From positions 1 through 19,517 of the forward strand of contig DMXM01000033.1 of assembly GCA_003482905.1 (NCBI GenBank): a stretch of DNA of 19,517 nucleotides, given 5' to 3'. The notes below the pieces were generated by a model. The model ran no database searches, was not told the origin of the DNA, and worked only from the letters and a program-made list of their open reading frames with translations. How positions within the stretch are numbered: position 1 is the stretch's first letter; the number at the start of each line of letters is the position of its first letter. Source of the stretch: Elusimicrobiota bacterium. GTDB lineage: Bacteria; Elusimicrobiota; Elusimicrobia; Elusimicrobiales; UBA9959. Made by a program: the position numbers and the translations under genes. Of this stretch, positions 5,977 through 13,847 are shown piece after piece.

Positions 5977-7359
5977 ATGGCCTACAACAAAGTTCCTCCA
6001 AACTCGCTCGAGGCGGAAATGGCCGTCCTCGGGGCCATGCTTATTGAGAAAGAAGTTATTGAGAGCGTCACGGAGACGCTGCTGCCCAAGAATTTCTACA
6101 GCGGCGTGCACAGCCAGATCTACGAAGCCATCCTGGACCTGCGCGCCCGCAATCTGCCGGTGGACGTGGTCACCCTTTCCGAAGAATTGAAGAAAACCGG
6201 CCGCCTGGAAGAACTGGGCGGCCAGAAGTACCTGGCCGACCTGATGGAGAAAGTCTCCACCGCCGCGCACACCCAGGCCTACGCCCAGATCGTAAAGGAA
6301 AAGTCCGTCCTGCGCGACCTGATCCGCGTCTCCACCGCCGTGGTGGAGAAGTCCTTCGAGGGGTCGGAAGAAGTGGACCGCATACTGGACTTCGCCCAGG
6401 AGCAGGTGCTCGGCGTGGCGCAAAAGAACACCGACCACGGCTTTACCGCCGCTTCGGACCTGGCCAAGGAAGTGCTGGACCGGATAGAAAAATATTATTC
6501 CAACAATTCGGCCATTACCGGCGTACCCACGGGTTTCAGCCGCCTCGACGACATGACCGGCGGTTTGCAGAAGTCCGACCTGATCATACTTGCGGCCAGG
6601 CCCAGCCAGGGCAAAACGGCCATGGCCCTTAACATGGCCTATCACGCCTGTGTGGAAAAAAAGATCCCCACCGCTTTCTTCTCGCTGGAAATGAACAAGC
6701 ACTCCATCATGCAGCGTATGATCTGTTCGGCCGCGCGCGCCAACCTCAGCGGCGTCAGGAACGGCCGCCTGCCCCGCGAGATCTGGCCCAGCCTTACCCG
6801 CCACACGGCGGAGGTGTCGGAGTCCCCGCTTTATATCGACGATTCTCCGGGGCTTAATATCCTGGAGATCCGCAACCGCACCCGCAAGCTGATGCACCAG
6901 CTTAAGGCCGAAGGCAAGACGCTGGGCCTGGTCGTCATAGACTACCTGCAGCTGATACGCGGCGCCGGCAAGACCGAGAGCCGGCAGCAGGAAGTTTCCG
7001 AGATCTCCCGCCTTCTTAAGGACCTGGCGCGCAGCATGGAAGTGCCGGTGATGGCCCTTTCCCAGCTTAACCGCCGCAGCGAGGACAAGGCCCGCGAGGG
7101 CAACCGCCCGCAGCTTTCCGACTTGCGCGATTCCGGCTCCATCGAGCAGGACGCCGACGTGGTGGGACTGATACACCGCCCGGAATATTATAACCGCGCC
7201 GACCCGACCCTTAAGAACAAGGCCATCCTTATCATCGCCAAGCAGCGCAACGGCCCGGTCGGGGACGTGGAGCTGGCTTTCTTCCACGAATACACAAAAT
7301 TCGAGAACCCGGTGATGACCAGCATGGATTCCTCCGTGCCCGAAGAGGCGGTCTTTTAG
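5977..7359 (+). CDS. dnaB: Replicative DNA helicase DnaB
   Basis: A 460-residue hexameric helicase of normal length that unwinds DNA at the fork and recruits primase. The N-terminal domain (residues about 5-105) begins PPNSLEAEMAVLGAML. The linker leads to the RecA-like ATPase domain from about residue 180 (TGVPTGFSRLDDMTGGLQ). Walker A is ARPSQGKTA (K213), Walker B is VVIDYLQLI (D322), and SQLNRRSE, SGSIEQDAD and KQRNGPVG match the DnaB motifs downstream. There is no intein in the motifs where inteins often sit. A GGGGG sequence precedes the ATG. The gene is the end of the rpsF cluster and is followed after 11 bases by alr. Confidence 0.97.
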   Translation: MAYNKVPPNSLEAEMAVLGAMLIEKEVIESVTETLLPKNFYSGVHSQIYEAILDLRARNLPVDVVTLSEELKKTGRLEELGGQKYLADLMEKVSTAAHTQAYAQIVKEKSVLRDLIRVSTAVVEKSFEGSEEVDRILDFAQEQVLGVAQKNTDHGFTAASDLAKEVLDRIEKYYSNNSAITGVPTGFSRLDDMTGGLQKSDLIILAARPSQGKTAMALNMAYHACVEKKIPTAFFSLEMNKHSIMQRMICSAARANLSGVRNGRLPREIWPSLTRHTAEVSESPLYIDDSPGLNILEIRNRTRKLMHQLKAEGKTLGLVVIDYLQLIRGAGKTESRQQEVSEISRLLKDLARSMEVPVMALSQLNRRSEDKAREGNRPQLSDLRDSGSIEQDADVVGLIHRPEYYNRADPTLKNKAILIIAKQRNGPVGDVELAFFHEYTKFENPVMTSMDSSVPEEAVF

Positions 7360-7370
7360 CCAGAGGATAC

Positions 7371-8471
7371 ATGGCCATAACACTCAGGCCGACCATCGCG
7401 GAAATACGGCTTTCGGCCGTACGCAGGAACCTGCAAAAACTCAAAGAAATATCCGCGCCCGCCCGCGTGCTTTTTGTGGTCAAAGCTAACGCCTACGGCC
7501 ACGGCGCGGCCGCCCTCGCCCGTCTGGCCGAACGCGAGGGCCTGGCCTGGGGCTTCGGGGTTTCCTCCGTGGAGGAGGGGCTGGCGCTGCGCGGCAGCGG
7601 CATAACAAGCCCGGTGCTGGTGCTGGGCAGCCTTTACCCCTTTGAGAGTTTTGTGGAGGCCATAAATGCGGACCTGATGGTAACCATCGCCAGCCTCGAC
7701 GCTGCGCGCCAGGTGATAGAGGCCGCCCGGCGTCTGGGAAAAAAGGCCGTCTGCCATATAAAGCTGGAAACCGGCATGGGCCGTATCGGCGCGCGCAAGC
7801 CCTCGGTCCTTAAGATCTATGACGAGCTTACCGCTTCCGGCGCGGTTTCCGTGGCCGGGCTCTATACCCACCTTTCCAGCGCGGATACAGACCCGGAATA
7901 CACCGCGGAGCAGCTTGGTTTTTTTAGGGAGACTTCCGCGGCGCTCGGCGAGCGGGGGGCGCGCGGTCTTACTTTTCACGCGGCCAATTCCTGCGCCGCC
8001 GTAAATATTCCCGCCAGCCGCCTGGGCATGGTGCGCTGCGGCATCGCGGCCTACGGGCTGGCCGACGGTTTCGAGCCGGCCATGTCCCTTAAAACCCGCG
8101 TGGTGTTCCTGAAGAACGTGCGCGAGGGCGCCTTTATAAGCTACAACAAATCTTTCCGCGCGGACCGGCCCATGAGGATAGCCACCATTCCGGCCGGCTA
8201 CGCCGACGGGTATATACGCAGGTTCTCCAATAAGGCCGACGTGCTTATCGGCGGGAGGCGCTGCCGGGTGCTGGGCAACGTCACCATGGATATGACCATG
8301 GTGGACGTTACCGCAGTGAAGGACGCGGCCGTAGGGTCGGAGGCGGTGCTGCTGGGCCGCCAGGGCCGCGAAGAGATAACCGCTGCCGAACTGGCCGCTA
8401 TGGCCGACACCATCACCTATGAAATAGTCACCCTTATTTCCGGCCGGGTGCCGAGGGTATACGTGGAATGA
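7371..8471 (+). CDS. alr: Alanine racemase
   Basis: A 366-residue PLP enzyme making D-alanine for peptidoglycan. The PLP lysine is K38 in VVKANAYGHG. The catalytic tyrosine of the second domain is Y258 in ISYNKSF. The region ATIPAGYADGYIRRFSNKADVLIGG and the NVTMDMTMVDVT strand match family Alr. The TIM-barrel domain spans about residues 8-235 and the C-terminal beta domain about 240-366. AGAGGA before the ATG gives a good ribosome-binding site. It follows dnaB closely, an arrangement also common in other bacteria, and its stop overlaps mlaE by ATGA, tying cell-wall precursor supply to envelope lipid transport in one transcript. Confidence 0.96.
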   Translation: MAITLRPTIAEIRLSAVRRNLQKLKEISAPARVLFVVKANAYGHGAAALARLAEREGLAWGFGVSSVEEGLALRGSGITSPVLVLGSLYPFESFVEAINADLMVTIASLDAARQVIEAARRLGKKAVCHIKLETGMGRIGARKPSVLKIYDELTASGAVSVAGLYTHLSSADTDPEYTAEQLGFFRETSAALGERGARGLTFHAANSCAAVNIPASRLGMVRCGIAAYGLADGFEPAMSLKTRVVFLKNVREGAFISYNKSFRADRPMRIATIPAGYADGYIRRFSNKADVLIGGRRCRVLGNVTMDMTMVDVTAVKDAAVGSEAVLLGRQGREEITAAELAAMADTITYEIVTLISGRVPRVYVE

Positions 8472-9256
8472 AATTTTATTTTACCGAAAAAGTGGGGCAT
8501 GAGTTCATGAACCTGGCGGAGGCGCTGGGCGGAGCGGCGCTCATGCTGAAGTCCGTGGTTTTCTGGTCTTTCAGCGCCAAGTTCGAGGCCAAGGAGACCG
8601 TGAAGCAGGCCGTCAAGATAGGAGTGGACTCCTTCACCGTGGTGGCGCTGACCAGCTTTTTTACCGGGATGGTGCTGGCGCTGCAGATGGGCCAGTCCAC
8701 CAAAAATCTTTTTAACGAGCCGCTCTATATCGGCACCATGGTGGCCTTCTCCATGCTTAAGGAGCTGGGGCCGGTGCTGACCTCCATAGTGGTGGCGGGC
8801 CGCGCCGGCGCGGTGGTGACGGCGGAGATAGGCACCATGCAGGTGACCGAACAGATAGACGCGCTTTATACGCTGGGAACCAACCCCACCCGCTACCTGC
8901 TGGTGCCGCGCTACCTGGCCTTCCTGATCACGCTGCCGCTGCTGACCGTGTTCGCCGATTTTATAGGCGTGGCCGGCGGGTGTATCGTCGGGATGGTAAA
9001 GCTGGGCGTTCCCAGCTCGGTTTATTTCGACGACATCTTCACCTACCTGGAAACAGCCGACTTCATGCACGGCTTCCTTAAGACTTACTTCTTCGCGTTC
9101 ATGATAGCCACCGTCTCCTGCTACAAGGGCCTTCACACGGAAGGCGGGGCGGAGGGCGTGGGCAAGTCCACCACGGAGGCGGTGGTGGTCAGCATGGTGC
9201 TGGTGATGGTGATGGATTACTTCATAAGCGCGCTGCTGGTGGCGGTGGGCATATGA
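8468..9256 (+). CDS. mlaE: MlaE-family ABC transporter permease
   Basis: A 262-residue inner-membrane permease of the MlaE/YrbE family, of normal length. An amphipathic N-terminal helix is followed by about five hydrophobic segments. The family signatures are present: FFTGMVLALQMGQS, KELGPVLTSIVVAGRAGAVV with AEIGTMQVTEQIDAL (the coupling region contacting the ATPase), and LLVPRYLAFLITLPLLTVFAD. It forms the core of a phospholipid transporter with MlaF and an MCE protein, all encoded next in order. The start overlaps the alr stop (ATGA) and the end overlaps the mlaF start, so the proteins are probably made together. Direction of lipid flow cannot be read from sequence. Confidence 0.94.
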   Translation: MKFYFTEKVGHEFMNLAEALGGAALMLKSVVFWSFSAKFEAKETVKQAVKIGVDSFTVVALTSFFTGMVLALQMGQSTKNLFNEPLYIGTMVAFSMLKELGPVLTSIVVAGRAGAVVTAEIGTMQVTEQIDALYTLGTNPTRYLLVPRYLAFLITLPLLTVFADFIGVAGGCIVGMVKLGVPSSVYFDDIFTYLETADFMHGFLKTYFFAFMIATVSCYKGLHTEGGAEGVGKSTTEAVVVSMVLVMVMDYFISALLVAVGI

Positions 9257-9993
9257 TAGAGATAAAGAACCTCGTAAAGAATTTCCCGGGCCGCCGCGTC
9301 ATAGACGGTATCTCGGCGGAGATCCACGACGGGGAGTTGTTCAGCGTTATCGGGCCTTCCGGCACCGGCAAGAGCACTTTTATTAAATGCCTCATCCGCC
9401 TGCTCAAGCCGGAGAGCGGGCAGATCATAGTGGATGGCCAGGACATCGCCGCCACGTCGAGCGAATTTACGCTGGCGCGGGTGCGGCGCAGTTTCGGCTA
9501 CCTGTTCCAGGAGGGGGCCCTGTTCGATTCGCTGACCGTGCTGGAGAACGTGGCCTTCGGCCTTAAGTACCTTACCGATATCCCCAAAAGCGAATTTCCG
9601 CGCATAGTCAGGGAAAAGCTGGCGCTGGTGGGCCTTAAGGACGTGGAGCACCTTAAGCCGGCCGAGCTTTCGGTGGGCATGAAGAAGCGCGTATCGCTGG
9701 CGCGTTCGATAGCGGCCGAGCCGAAGTACATGCTTTACGACGAGCCTACCACCGGCCTGGACCCGGTGACCACCGGCATGGTAAAGGACCTTATCACGGA
9801 TATGAGGGCCAAACTTAAAATAACCTCCATTGTGGTCACGCACGACCTCAACCTGGCGCTGGAGATCTCCAGCCGGGTGGCCATGCTTAACGGCGGCAAA
9901 TTCGTGGAGGTGGGCGATCCGGCCCATTTCCGCCGGTCCGAGAACGCGGCCGTGAAAGAATTCATGGAGATCTCCCACCTTTCCCGCAAGTAG
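9253..9993 (+). CDS. mlaF: MlaF-family ABC transporter ATPase
   Basis: A 246-residue ATP-binding subunit. Walker A is GPSGTGKST (K40), the Q-loop region is GYLFQEGALFDSLTVLENV, the ABC signature reads LSVGMKKRVSLARSIA (a variant of LSGG), Walker B is MLYDEPTTGLDP (D163, catalytic E164) and the H-loop is VTHDLNLAL (H197). FQEGALFDSLTV is characteristic of the MlaF/Mkl branch that powers MCE transporters. The ATG overlaps the mlaE stop. A gap of 96 bases with its own promoter separates it from mlaD. No small STAS subunit (MlaB) is encoded nearby. Confidence 0.94.
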   Translation: MIEIKNLVKNFPGRRVIDGISAEIHDGELFSVIGPSGTGKSTFIKCLIRLLKPESGQIIVDGQDIAATSSEFTLARVRRSFGYLFQEGALFDSLTVLENVAFGLKYLTDIPKSEFPRIVREKLALVGLKDVEHLKPAELSVGMKKRVSLARSIAAEPKYMLYDEPTTGLDPVTTGMVKDLITDMRAKLKITSIVVTHDLNLALEISSRVAMLNGGKFVEVGDPAHFRRSENAAVKEFMEISHLSRK

Positions 9994-10034
9994 CGGCGCC
10001 GCGTTAATCCCCGCTCCCCTCTTTAATCTTTTTG

Positions 10035-10040
10035 TATAAT
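10035..10040 (+). promoter_or_regulatory. Promoter -10 TATAAT upstream of mlaD
   Basis: TATAAT directly preceded by CTTTTTG lies in the 96-base gap between mlaF and mlaD, leaving a leader of roughly 43 bases that contains an inverted repeat and an AAGGA ribosome-binding site (10081-10085). No recognisable TTGACA-like -35 lies 17 bases upstream. The same T-run/TTG plus TATAAT pattern recurs elsewhere in the window. Confidence 0.5.
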
Positions 10041-10063
10041 GGATATCGTATATAGATATCATT
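10038..10063. promoter_or_regulatory. GATATC inverted repeat over the mlaD start site, candidate operator
   Basis: GATATC (10042-10047) and GATATC (10055-10060) are separated by 7 bases. With flanks it reads AATgGATATC ... GATATCATT, an imperfect 26-base inverted repeat covering the -10 end and the expected transcription start. This would suit a repressor, or an RNA hairpin in the leader. Confidence 0.35.
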
Positions 10064-10089
10064 AGGGTTTCGGCGTTTTAAAGGATTTC

Positions 10090-11382
10090 ATGAACGGCGA
10101 GATGAAAGTGGGTTTATTCGTGCTGGTCGGCTCCGTCCTTTTCGGGGCGGCCCTTTTCCTGCTGGGGGATTATTCCTTCCAGAGCTACTACACGGTCTAC
10201 GCCGAGTTTTCCGACGTGGCTGGCTTGCCGGACAAGGCCACCGTAAAGCTTTCGGGCGTGGAAGTGGGCAAGATAAAGACCATTTACCTGAAAGAAGACA
10301 AAGTGGTGGTGCAGCTCGCCATCCGCGAGGGCGTCAGGATCTACCGCGGCGCCAAGTTCTCGGTTGGGTCCACCAGCGTGATAGGCTCCAAGTTCCTCCA
10401 GGTGGACCAGGGAGCGCCGGCGCTGGGGCATGTGGAAGCCGGCGAAACCGTGCGCGGCGAGGAGATCGTCCCGCTCGACAAGGCGGTGGCGCGCGCGGTG
10501 GCCAGCATGGAAGCGCTCGTCACCGACATCCGCGGCGAGGGCAAGCTTACCAAGAGCCTGCAGGAGATCCTGGACAACCTGCGCGACATTACCGGCAACG
10601 TCAACGACCTGGTGGCCAACGGCCAGCCGCACGCCCAAAAAGCCATGGAACGCCTGGATTCCATTACCGCCAGGCTGGACGCCCTGCTCGCCAAGACCGA
10701 CGAGGTAGTGGGTAAGATAAACCGCGGCGACGGCGTAGCCGGCGCTTTGGTCTCGGACGCCCAGATGAAGGATAACGTGAGCGCCGCCATAACCAACATG
10801 CGCGACGCCAGCGCCTCCGTAAAGGACGCCATGGGCCGCGTAACGGGCTTTCGCACCTACCTGAGATGGGATTATAAGTACGAGCCGCTGGCCCGCGGTT
10901 CCAAAAATAATTTCGGCCTTAAGATCTATCCCCGCGCCGGGCGCTATTACTATATCGGCGCGGCCAACATGATGAACACCAAGGACGCGGTGGAAGGCAC
11001 CGACTATGAAGCGCTCAATACCATAGACGCGCAGCTGGGCTGGGACATAAAGGCTTTCGATCTGTACGCCGGCGTACTGCATGGCTCCGGCGGGGCGGGT
11101 ATGCGCTGGAAGCCGTTCTTTAATTCCAAATGGGACCGCCTCAGCGTTCTGGTGGAAGGCTCGGAATTCGGGCGTGACCGCGTAATAAAAGGCCGCGCGT
11201 TCAACAGCGCGCGTTTCGACGCCGGCGTGGACGTGGCGGTCAATAAATACCTCTCGGCGGGTGTGCGGCTTAACGATATGCTGGAGACCAAGCGCGTGAA
11301 CTACGCCACGCGGCTGATCTTCGAGGACAAGGACATCGCTTATCTTTTCGGTTTCGCCAGCCTGGGTTCGCTCAAGAAGTAG
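10090..11382 (+). CDS. mlaD: MCE-domain (MlaD-like) protein with a C-terminal beta-rich domain
   Basis: A 430-residue envelope protein. Residues about 5-27 form a single N-terminal membrane anchor (VGLFVLVGSVLFGAALFLL). Residues about 36-113 are the MCE domain, with VAGLPDKATVKLSGVEVGKI and the later STSVIGSKFLQV. Residues about 125-255 are predicted helical (coiled-coil type) with Asp/Asn/Leu repeats. From about residue 255 onward the sequence turns into alternating aromatic/polar strands (TYLRWDYKYEPL, RYYYIGAANMM, FDAGVDVAVNKYLSAGVRL), suggesting an 8- to 10-strand beta domain. MlaD proper is only about 180 residues, so this is a long variant. It most likely acts with MlaE/MlaF in lipid transfer and may reach the outer membrane (inference). 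AAGGA precedes the ATG. Confidence 0.88.
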   Translation: MNGEMKVGLFVLVGSVLFGAALFLLGDYSFQSYYTVYAEFSDVAGLPDKATVKLSGVEVGKIKTIYLKEDKVVVQLAIREGVRIYRGAKFSVGSTSVIGSKFLQVDQGAPALGHVEAGETVRGEEIVPLDKAVARAVASMEALVTDIRGEGKLTKSLQEILDNLRDITGNVNDLVANGQPHAQKAMERLDSITARLDALLAKTDEVVGKINRGDGVAGALVSDAQMKDNVSAAITNMRDASASVKDAMGRVTGFRTYLRWDYKYEPLARGSKNNFGLKIYPRAGRYYYIGAANMMNTKDAVEGTDYEALNTIDAQLGWDIKAFDLYAGVLHGSGGAGMRWKPFFNSKWDRLSVLVEGSEFGRDRVIKGRAFNSARFDAGVDVAVNKYLSAGVRLNDMLETKRVNYATRLIFEDKDIAYLFGFASLGSLKK

Positions 11383-11407
11383 GGCTGTTTGACGGTAATT
11401 TACTTGA

Positions 11408-12823
11408 ATGAAACTTAAAACCATTTACCGCTGCCAGCAGTGCGGCCAAACCTCCCCCAAATGGGGCGGGCAGTGCGGCGCCTGCTCCGGCTGGAACACG
11501 CTGGTGGAGGAAGCGGAGGAAGTGTTGACGAAGGCCGCCGCCAAGGCCCGCGGCCTCACCGATTTTTCCGAGCCGCCGGTGAGACTTTCCGAGGCCCGCG
11601 CCATAAAGGCGGAGCACGCCTCCACCGGGATCTCCGAGCTGGACCGGGCGCTGGGCGGCGGGCTCGTTAAAGGCCAGGTAGTGCTGCTGGCCGGCCCCCC
11701 CGGCATAGGCAAGAGCACCCTTACGCTGGAAACCTGCTCGGCGCTGGCCGCCGGCGCCTACGCCGGCAAAAAAATACTTTACGTGTCCGGCGAGGAATCC
11801 ATCTCCCAGGTGGGGTCGCGCGCGGAGCGCCTGGGCGCCAGGTCGGAAAACGTCTACCTGATGAGCGAGACCAATCTGGCGCGCATTATAGAGGAGTTCC
11901 GCAGCCTTAAACCCGCTTTCCTGGTGATAGACTCCATTCAGACCGTGTATCACCCGGAGTTCGTTGGCAGCCCCGGGTCCGTGGGCCAGATAAGGGAATG
12001 CGCCTCCGAACTGCTCAAGACCGTAAAGGCCGCGGGCGTCCCGCTTTTCCTGCTGGGCCATGTTACCAAGGAAGGTTCGCTGGCCGGCCCCAAGGTGCTG
12101 GAGCATATAGTCGATACCGTGCTTTATTTTGACGCCGAGAAGAACAATGTTTACCGGGTGCTGCGCCCCCACAAGAACCGCTTCGGGCCGGTGGACGAGA
12201 CGGGGATCTTCGAGATGACCGCGCTGGGGCTGCGGTCGGTGGAGGACGCGGGGCTCCTGTTCGCGGACTCCGACCGGGAGCGGGAACTGGCCGGCCGCGC
12301 TTTCGCGGTGGCCTTCGAGGGCGCCCGCCCCGTGCTGGCCGAAATACAGGCGCTGGCCTCGCGCTCTTACCTGCCCTACCCGCGCCGCACCGTCACCGGC
12401 ATGGACCTCAACCGCGCGCAGATGCTGATAGCCGCGCTGGAAAAGAACCTGGGCCTGCGCTTCGACGAGATGGACGTGTTCGCTTCGCTGCAGGGCGGCA
12501 TCAGGCTGAAGGATTCCGCGCTGGACCTGGCTTTCTGCGCGGCTCTTGTCAGTTCGGCAAGGGATATACCGCTGCCGCCGGACGTGGTTTTTTTGGGCGA
12601 GGTGGGCATCCTCGCGCAGGTGTCCAGCCCGGGTTTTCTCGACCGGCGCCTGGCCGAAGCCGAGCGGCTCGGCTTTAAAACAGCTTTTGTGCCCCGGCTG
12701 CCTAAGAAAGACGAAGGGCGTTTTAAAACCCTGCGGCTTGAGGTGGTAAGGGACATGGGCGGGCTTTACGCCGCCCTGGCAAAATTAAACCCCGCCGTTA
12801 AGGCGGGAAATCGGAAAGAATAA
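11408..12823 (+). CDS. radA: DNA repair/recombination protein RadA
   Basis: A 471-residue RadA (Sms), a branch-migration helicase in recombinational repair. The N-terminal zinc finger has C9, C12, C23 and C26. The RecA-like ATPase domain has Walker A GPPGIGKST (K102), Walker B FLVIDSIQT and the RadA-specific KNRFG motif (from K256). The C-terminal Lon-protease-like domain (about residues 290-460) contains PRRTVTGMDLNRAQMLIAALEK. The length is normal. The gene starts 26 bases after mlaD with no strong Shine-Dalgarno. It heads a conserved radA/PIN-TRAM/ispD-ispF/cysS block. A small GC hairpin (12791-12807) lies inside its 3' end without a T-run. Confidence 0.96.
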   Translation: MKLKTIYRCQQCGQTSPKWGGQCGACSGWNTLVEEAEEVLTKAAAKARGLTDFSEPPVRLSEARAIKAEHASTGISELDRALGGGLVKGQVVLLAGPPGIGKSTLTLETCSALAAGAYAGKKILYVSGEESISQVGSRAERLGARSENVYLMSETNLARIIEEFRSLKPAFLVIDSIQTVYHPEFVGSPGSVGQIRECASELLKTVKAAGVPLFLLGHVTKEGSLAGPKVLEHIVDTVLYFDAEKNNVYRVLRPHKNRFGPVDETGIFEMTALGLRSVEDAGLLFADSDRERELAGRAFAVAFEGARPVLAEIQALASRSYLPYPRRTVTGMDLNRAQMLIAALEKNLGLRFDEMDVFASLQGGIRLKDSALDLAFCAALVSSARDIPLPPDVVFLGEVGILAQVSSPGFLDRRLAEAERLGFKTAFVPRLPKKDEGRFKTLRLEVVRDMGGLYAALAKLNPAVKAGNRKE

Positions 12824-12832
12824 GGAGCGATC

Positions 12833-13840
12833 ATGATAGTCTGGATCTTCAGGGCAGTGGCCCTTCTCGGCACCCCGTTGCTGACTTGGTTGATGGTTTC
12901 CAAGGACCTGAAAGGCGTAGCCTTCGGCGCGCTTATCGGCCTGGTGATAATAGGCATAGAGTATGTTTTCGAGAACGTAAGCCTCTTCTCCCTCATCATC
13001 GGCGTTATCGGCGCGGTGGTAGGCATCATACTGGCGAAGCTGCTGGATTACAGCGTGTTCCAGATAGGCAACTCCACGCTAAACGACGTCTGGGCCACTT
13101 ATAACCCCATCATCCGTTACGCGCTGGCCCTGCTGGGCATGATAATCAGCATCAAGAAGATACCGGAGCTCGACGACCTGGACAAAAACATCCTGTCGAT
13201 GGGAAAACGCGGCGGCAAGAACATGAAGATGCTCGATGTGTCCGCCATCGTGGACGGCCGCATCCTGGACATCTGCGACACTCATTTCATCACCGGCGGC
13301 ATCCTGACGCCCCGCTTCGTGGTGCAGGAACTGCATGCCCTGGCCGAATCCAACGAGCCGATAAACCGCGCCAAGGGCCGCCGGGGCCTGGATATCCTGG
13401 CGCGCCTGCAGGAGTCGCGCGAGATCCCCTTCCGCGTGATAGACCGCGACATCAGGGACGTGGCCGACAACCAGATGAAACTGGTGATCATCGCCAAGGA
13501 GCTGGGAGCTTCCATAATCACGATAGACTTCAACATCAACAAACTGGCCGCCCTTGAGAACGTGATAGTGCTCAACATAAACGACCTCACCATAGCCCTC
13601 AAACCCGTGGTCCTGCCCGGCGAGGATATGTCCGTGTTCGTCATGAAGGACGGCAAGGAGAAGGAACAGGGCGTGGGCTACCTCGACGACGGCACCATGA
13701 TAGTGATAGAGGACGGCCGCGACTTCGTCGGCAAGAAAGTGGACGCGGTGGTGCAGTCCATCCTGCAGACCTCGCAGGGCCGGATAATCTTTACGCGGGT
13801 AAAAGGCAAATCCGCCCAGCAGGGGCCCAAGCAACCCTGA
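12833..13840 (+). CDS. Membrane PIN-TRAM domain protein (YacL-like)
   Basis: A 335-residue protein. Residues 1-105 hold about four transmembrane segments. Residues about 130-255 form a PIN nuclease-fold domain starting MLDVSAIVDGRILDIC, with acidic residues in the DVSAIVDGR, AESNEPINRAKGRRGLDIL and IITIDFNINKLA regions that would bind metal. Residues about 258-330 are a TRAM domain (PGEDMSVFVMKDGKEKEQGVGYLDDGTMIVI), a nucleic-acid-binding fold. The architecture matches Bacillus YacL, an abundant but poorly understood family that may cleave RNA. AAGGAG overlaps the radA stop, so it is cotranscribed with radA. The C-terminus is a short basic tail. Confidence 0.9.
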   Translation: MIVWIFRAVALLGTPLLTWLMVSKDLKGVAFGALIGLVIIGIEYVFENVSLFSLIIGVIGAVVGIILAKLLDYSVFQIGNSTLNDVWATYNPIIRYALALLGMIISIKKIPELDDLDKNILSMGKRGGKNMKMLDVSAIVDGRILDICDTHFITGGILTPRFVVQELHALAESNEPINRAKGRRGLDILARLQESREIPFRVIDRDIRDVADNQMKLVIIAKELGASIITIDFNINKLAALENVIVLNINDLTIALKPVVLPGEDMSVFVMKDGKEKEQGVGYLDDGTMIVIEDGRDFVGKKVDAVVQSILQTSQGRIIFTRVKGKSAQQGPKQP

Positions 13841-13847
13841 GGTTAAA

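Noticed and set aside
5977..7359. Intein or phage origin for dnaB
   Set aside because: No insertion at conserved ATPase motifs, and the rpsF-ssb-rpsR-rplI-dnaB order is that of the chromosomal helicase.
5959..7383. Long minus-strand open frame (474 aa) opposite dnaB
   Set aside because: It is the antisense shadow of dnaB, whose motifs and length are complete. GC-rich codon bias opens such frames, and its protein has no recognisable domain.
10114..11424. Long minus-strand open frame (436 aa) opposite mlaD
   Set aside because: It is a shadow of the MCE gene, rich in His/Gly/Ala as typical of reverse frames, with no motif and no ribosome-binding site.
12791..12807. CCCGCC-GTTAA-GGCGGG as a terminator after radA
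   Set aside because: It lies inside the radA coding end, no T-run follows, and the next gene has its ribosome-binding site on the radA stop.
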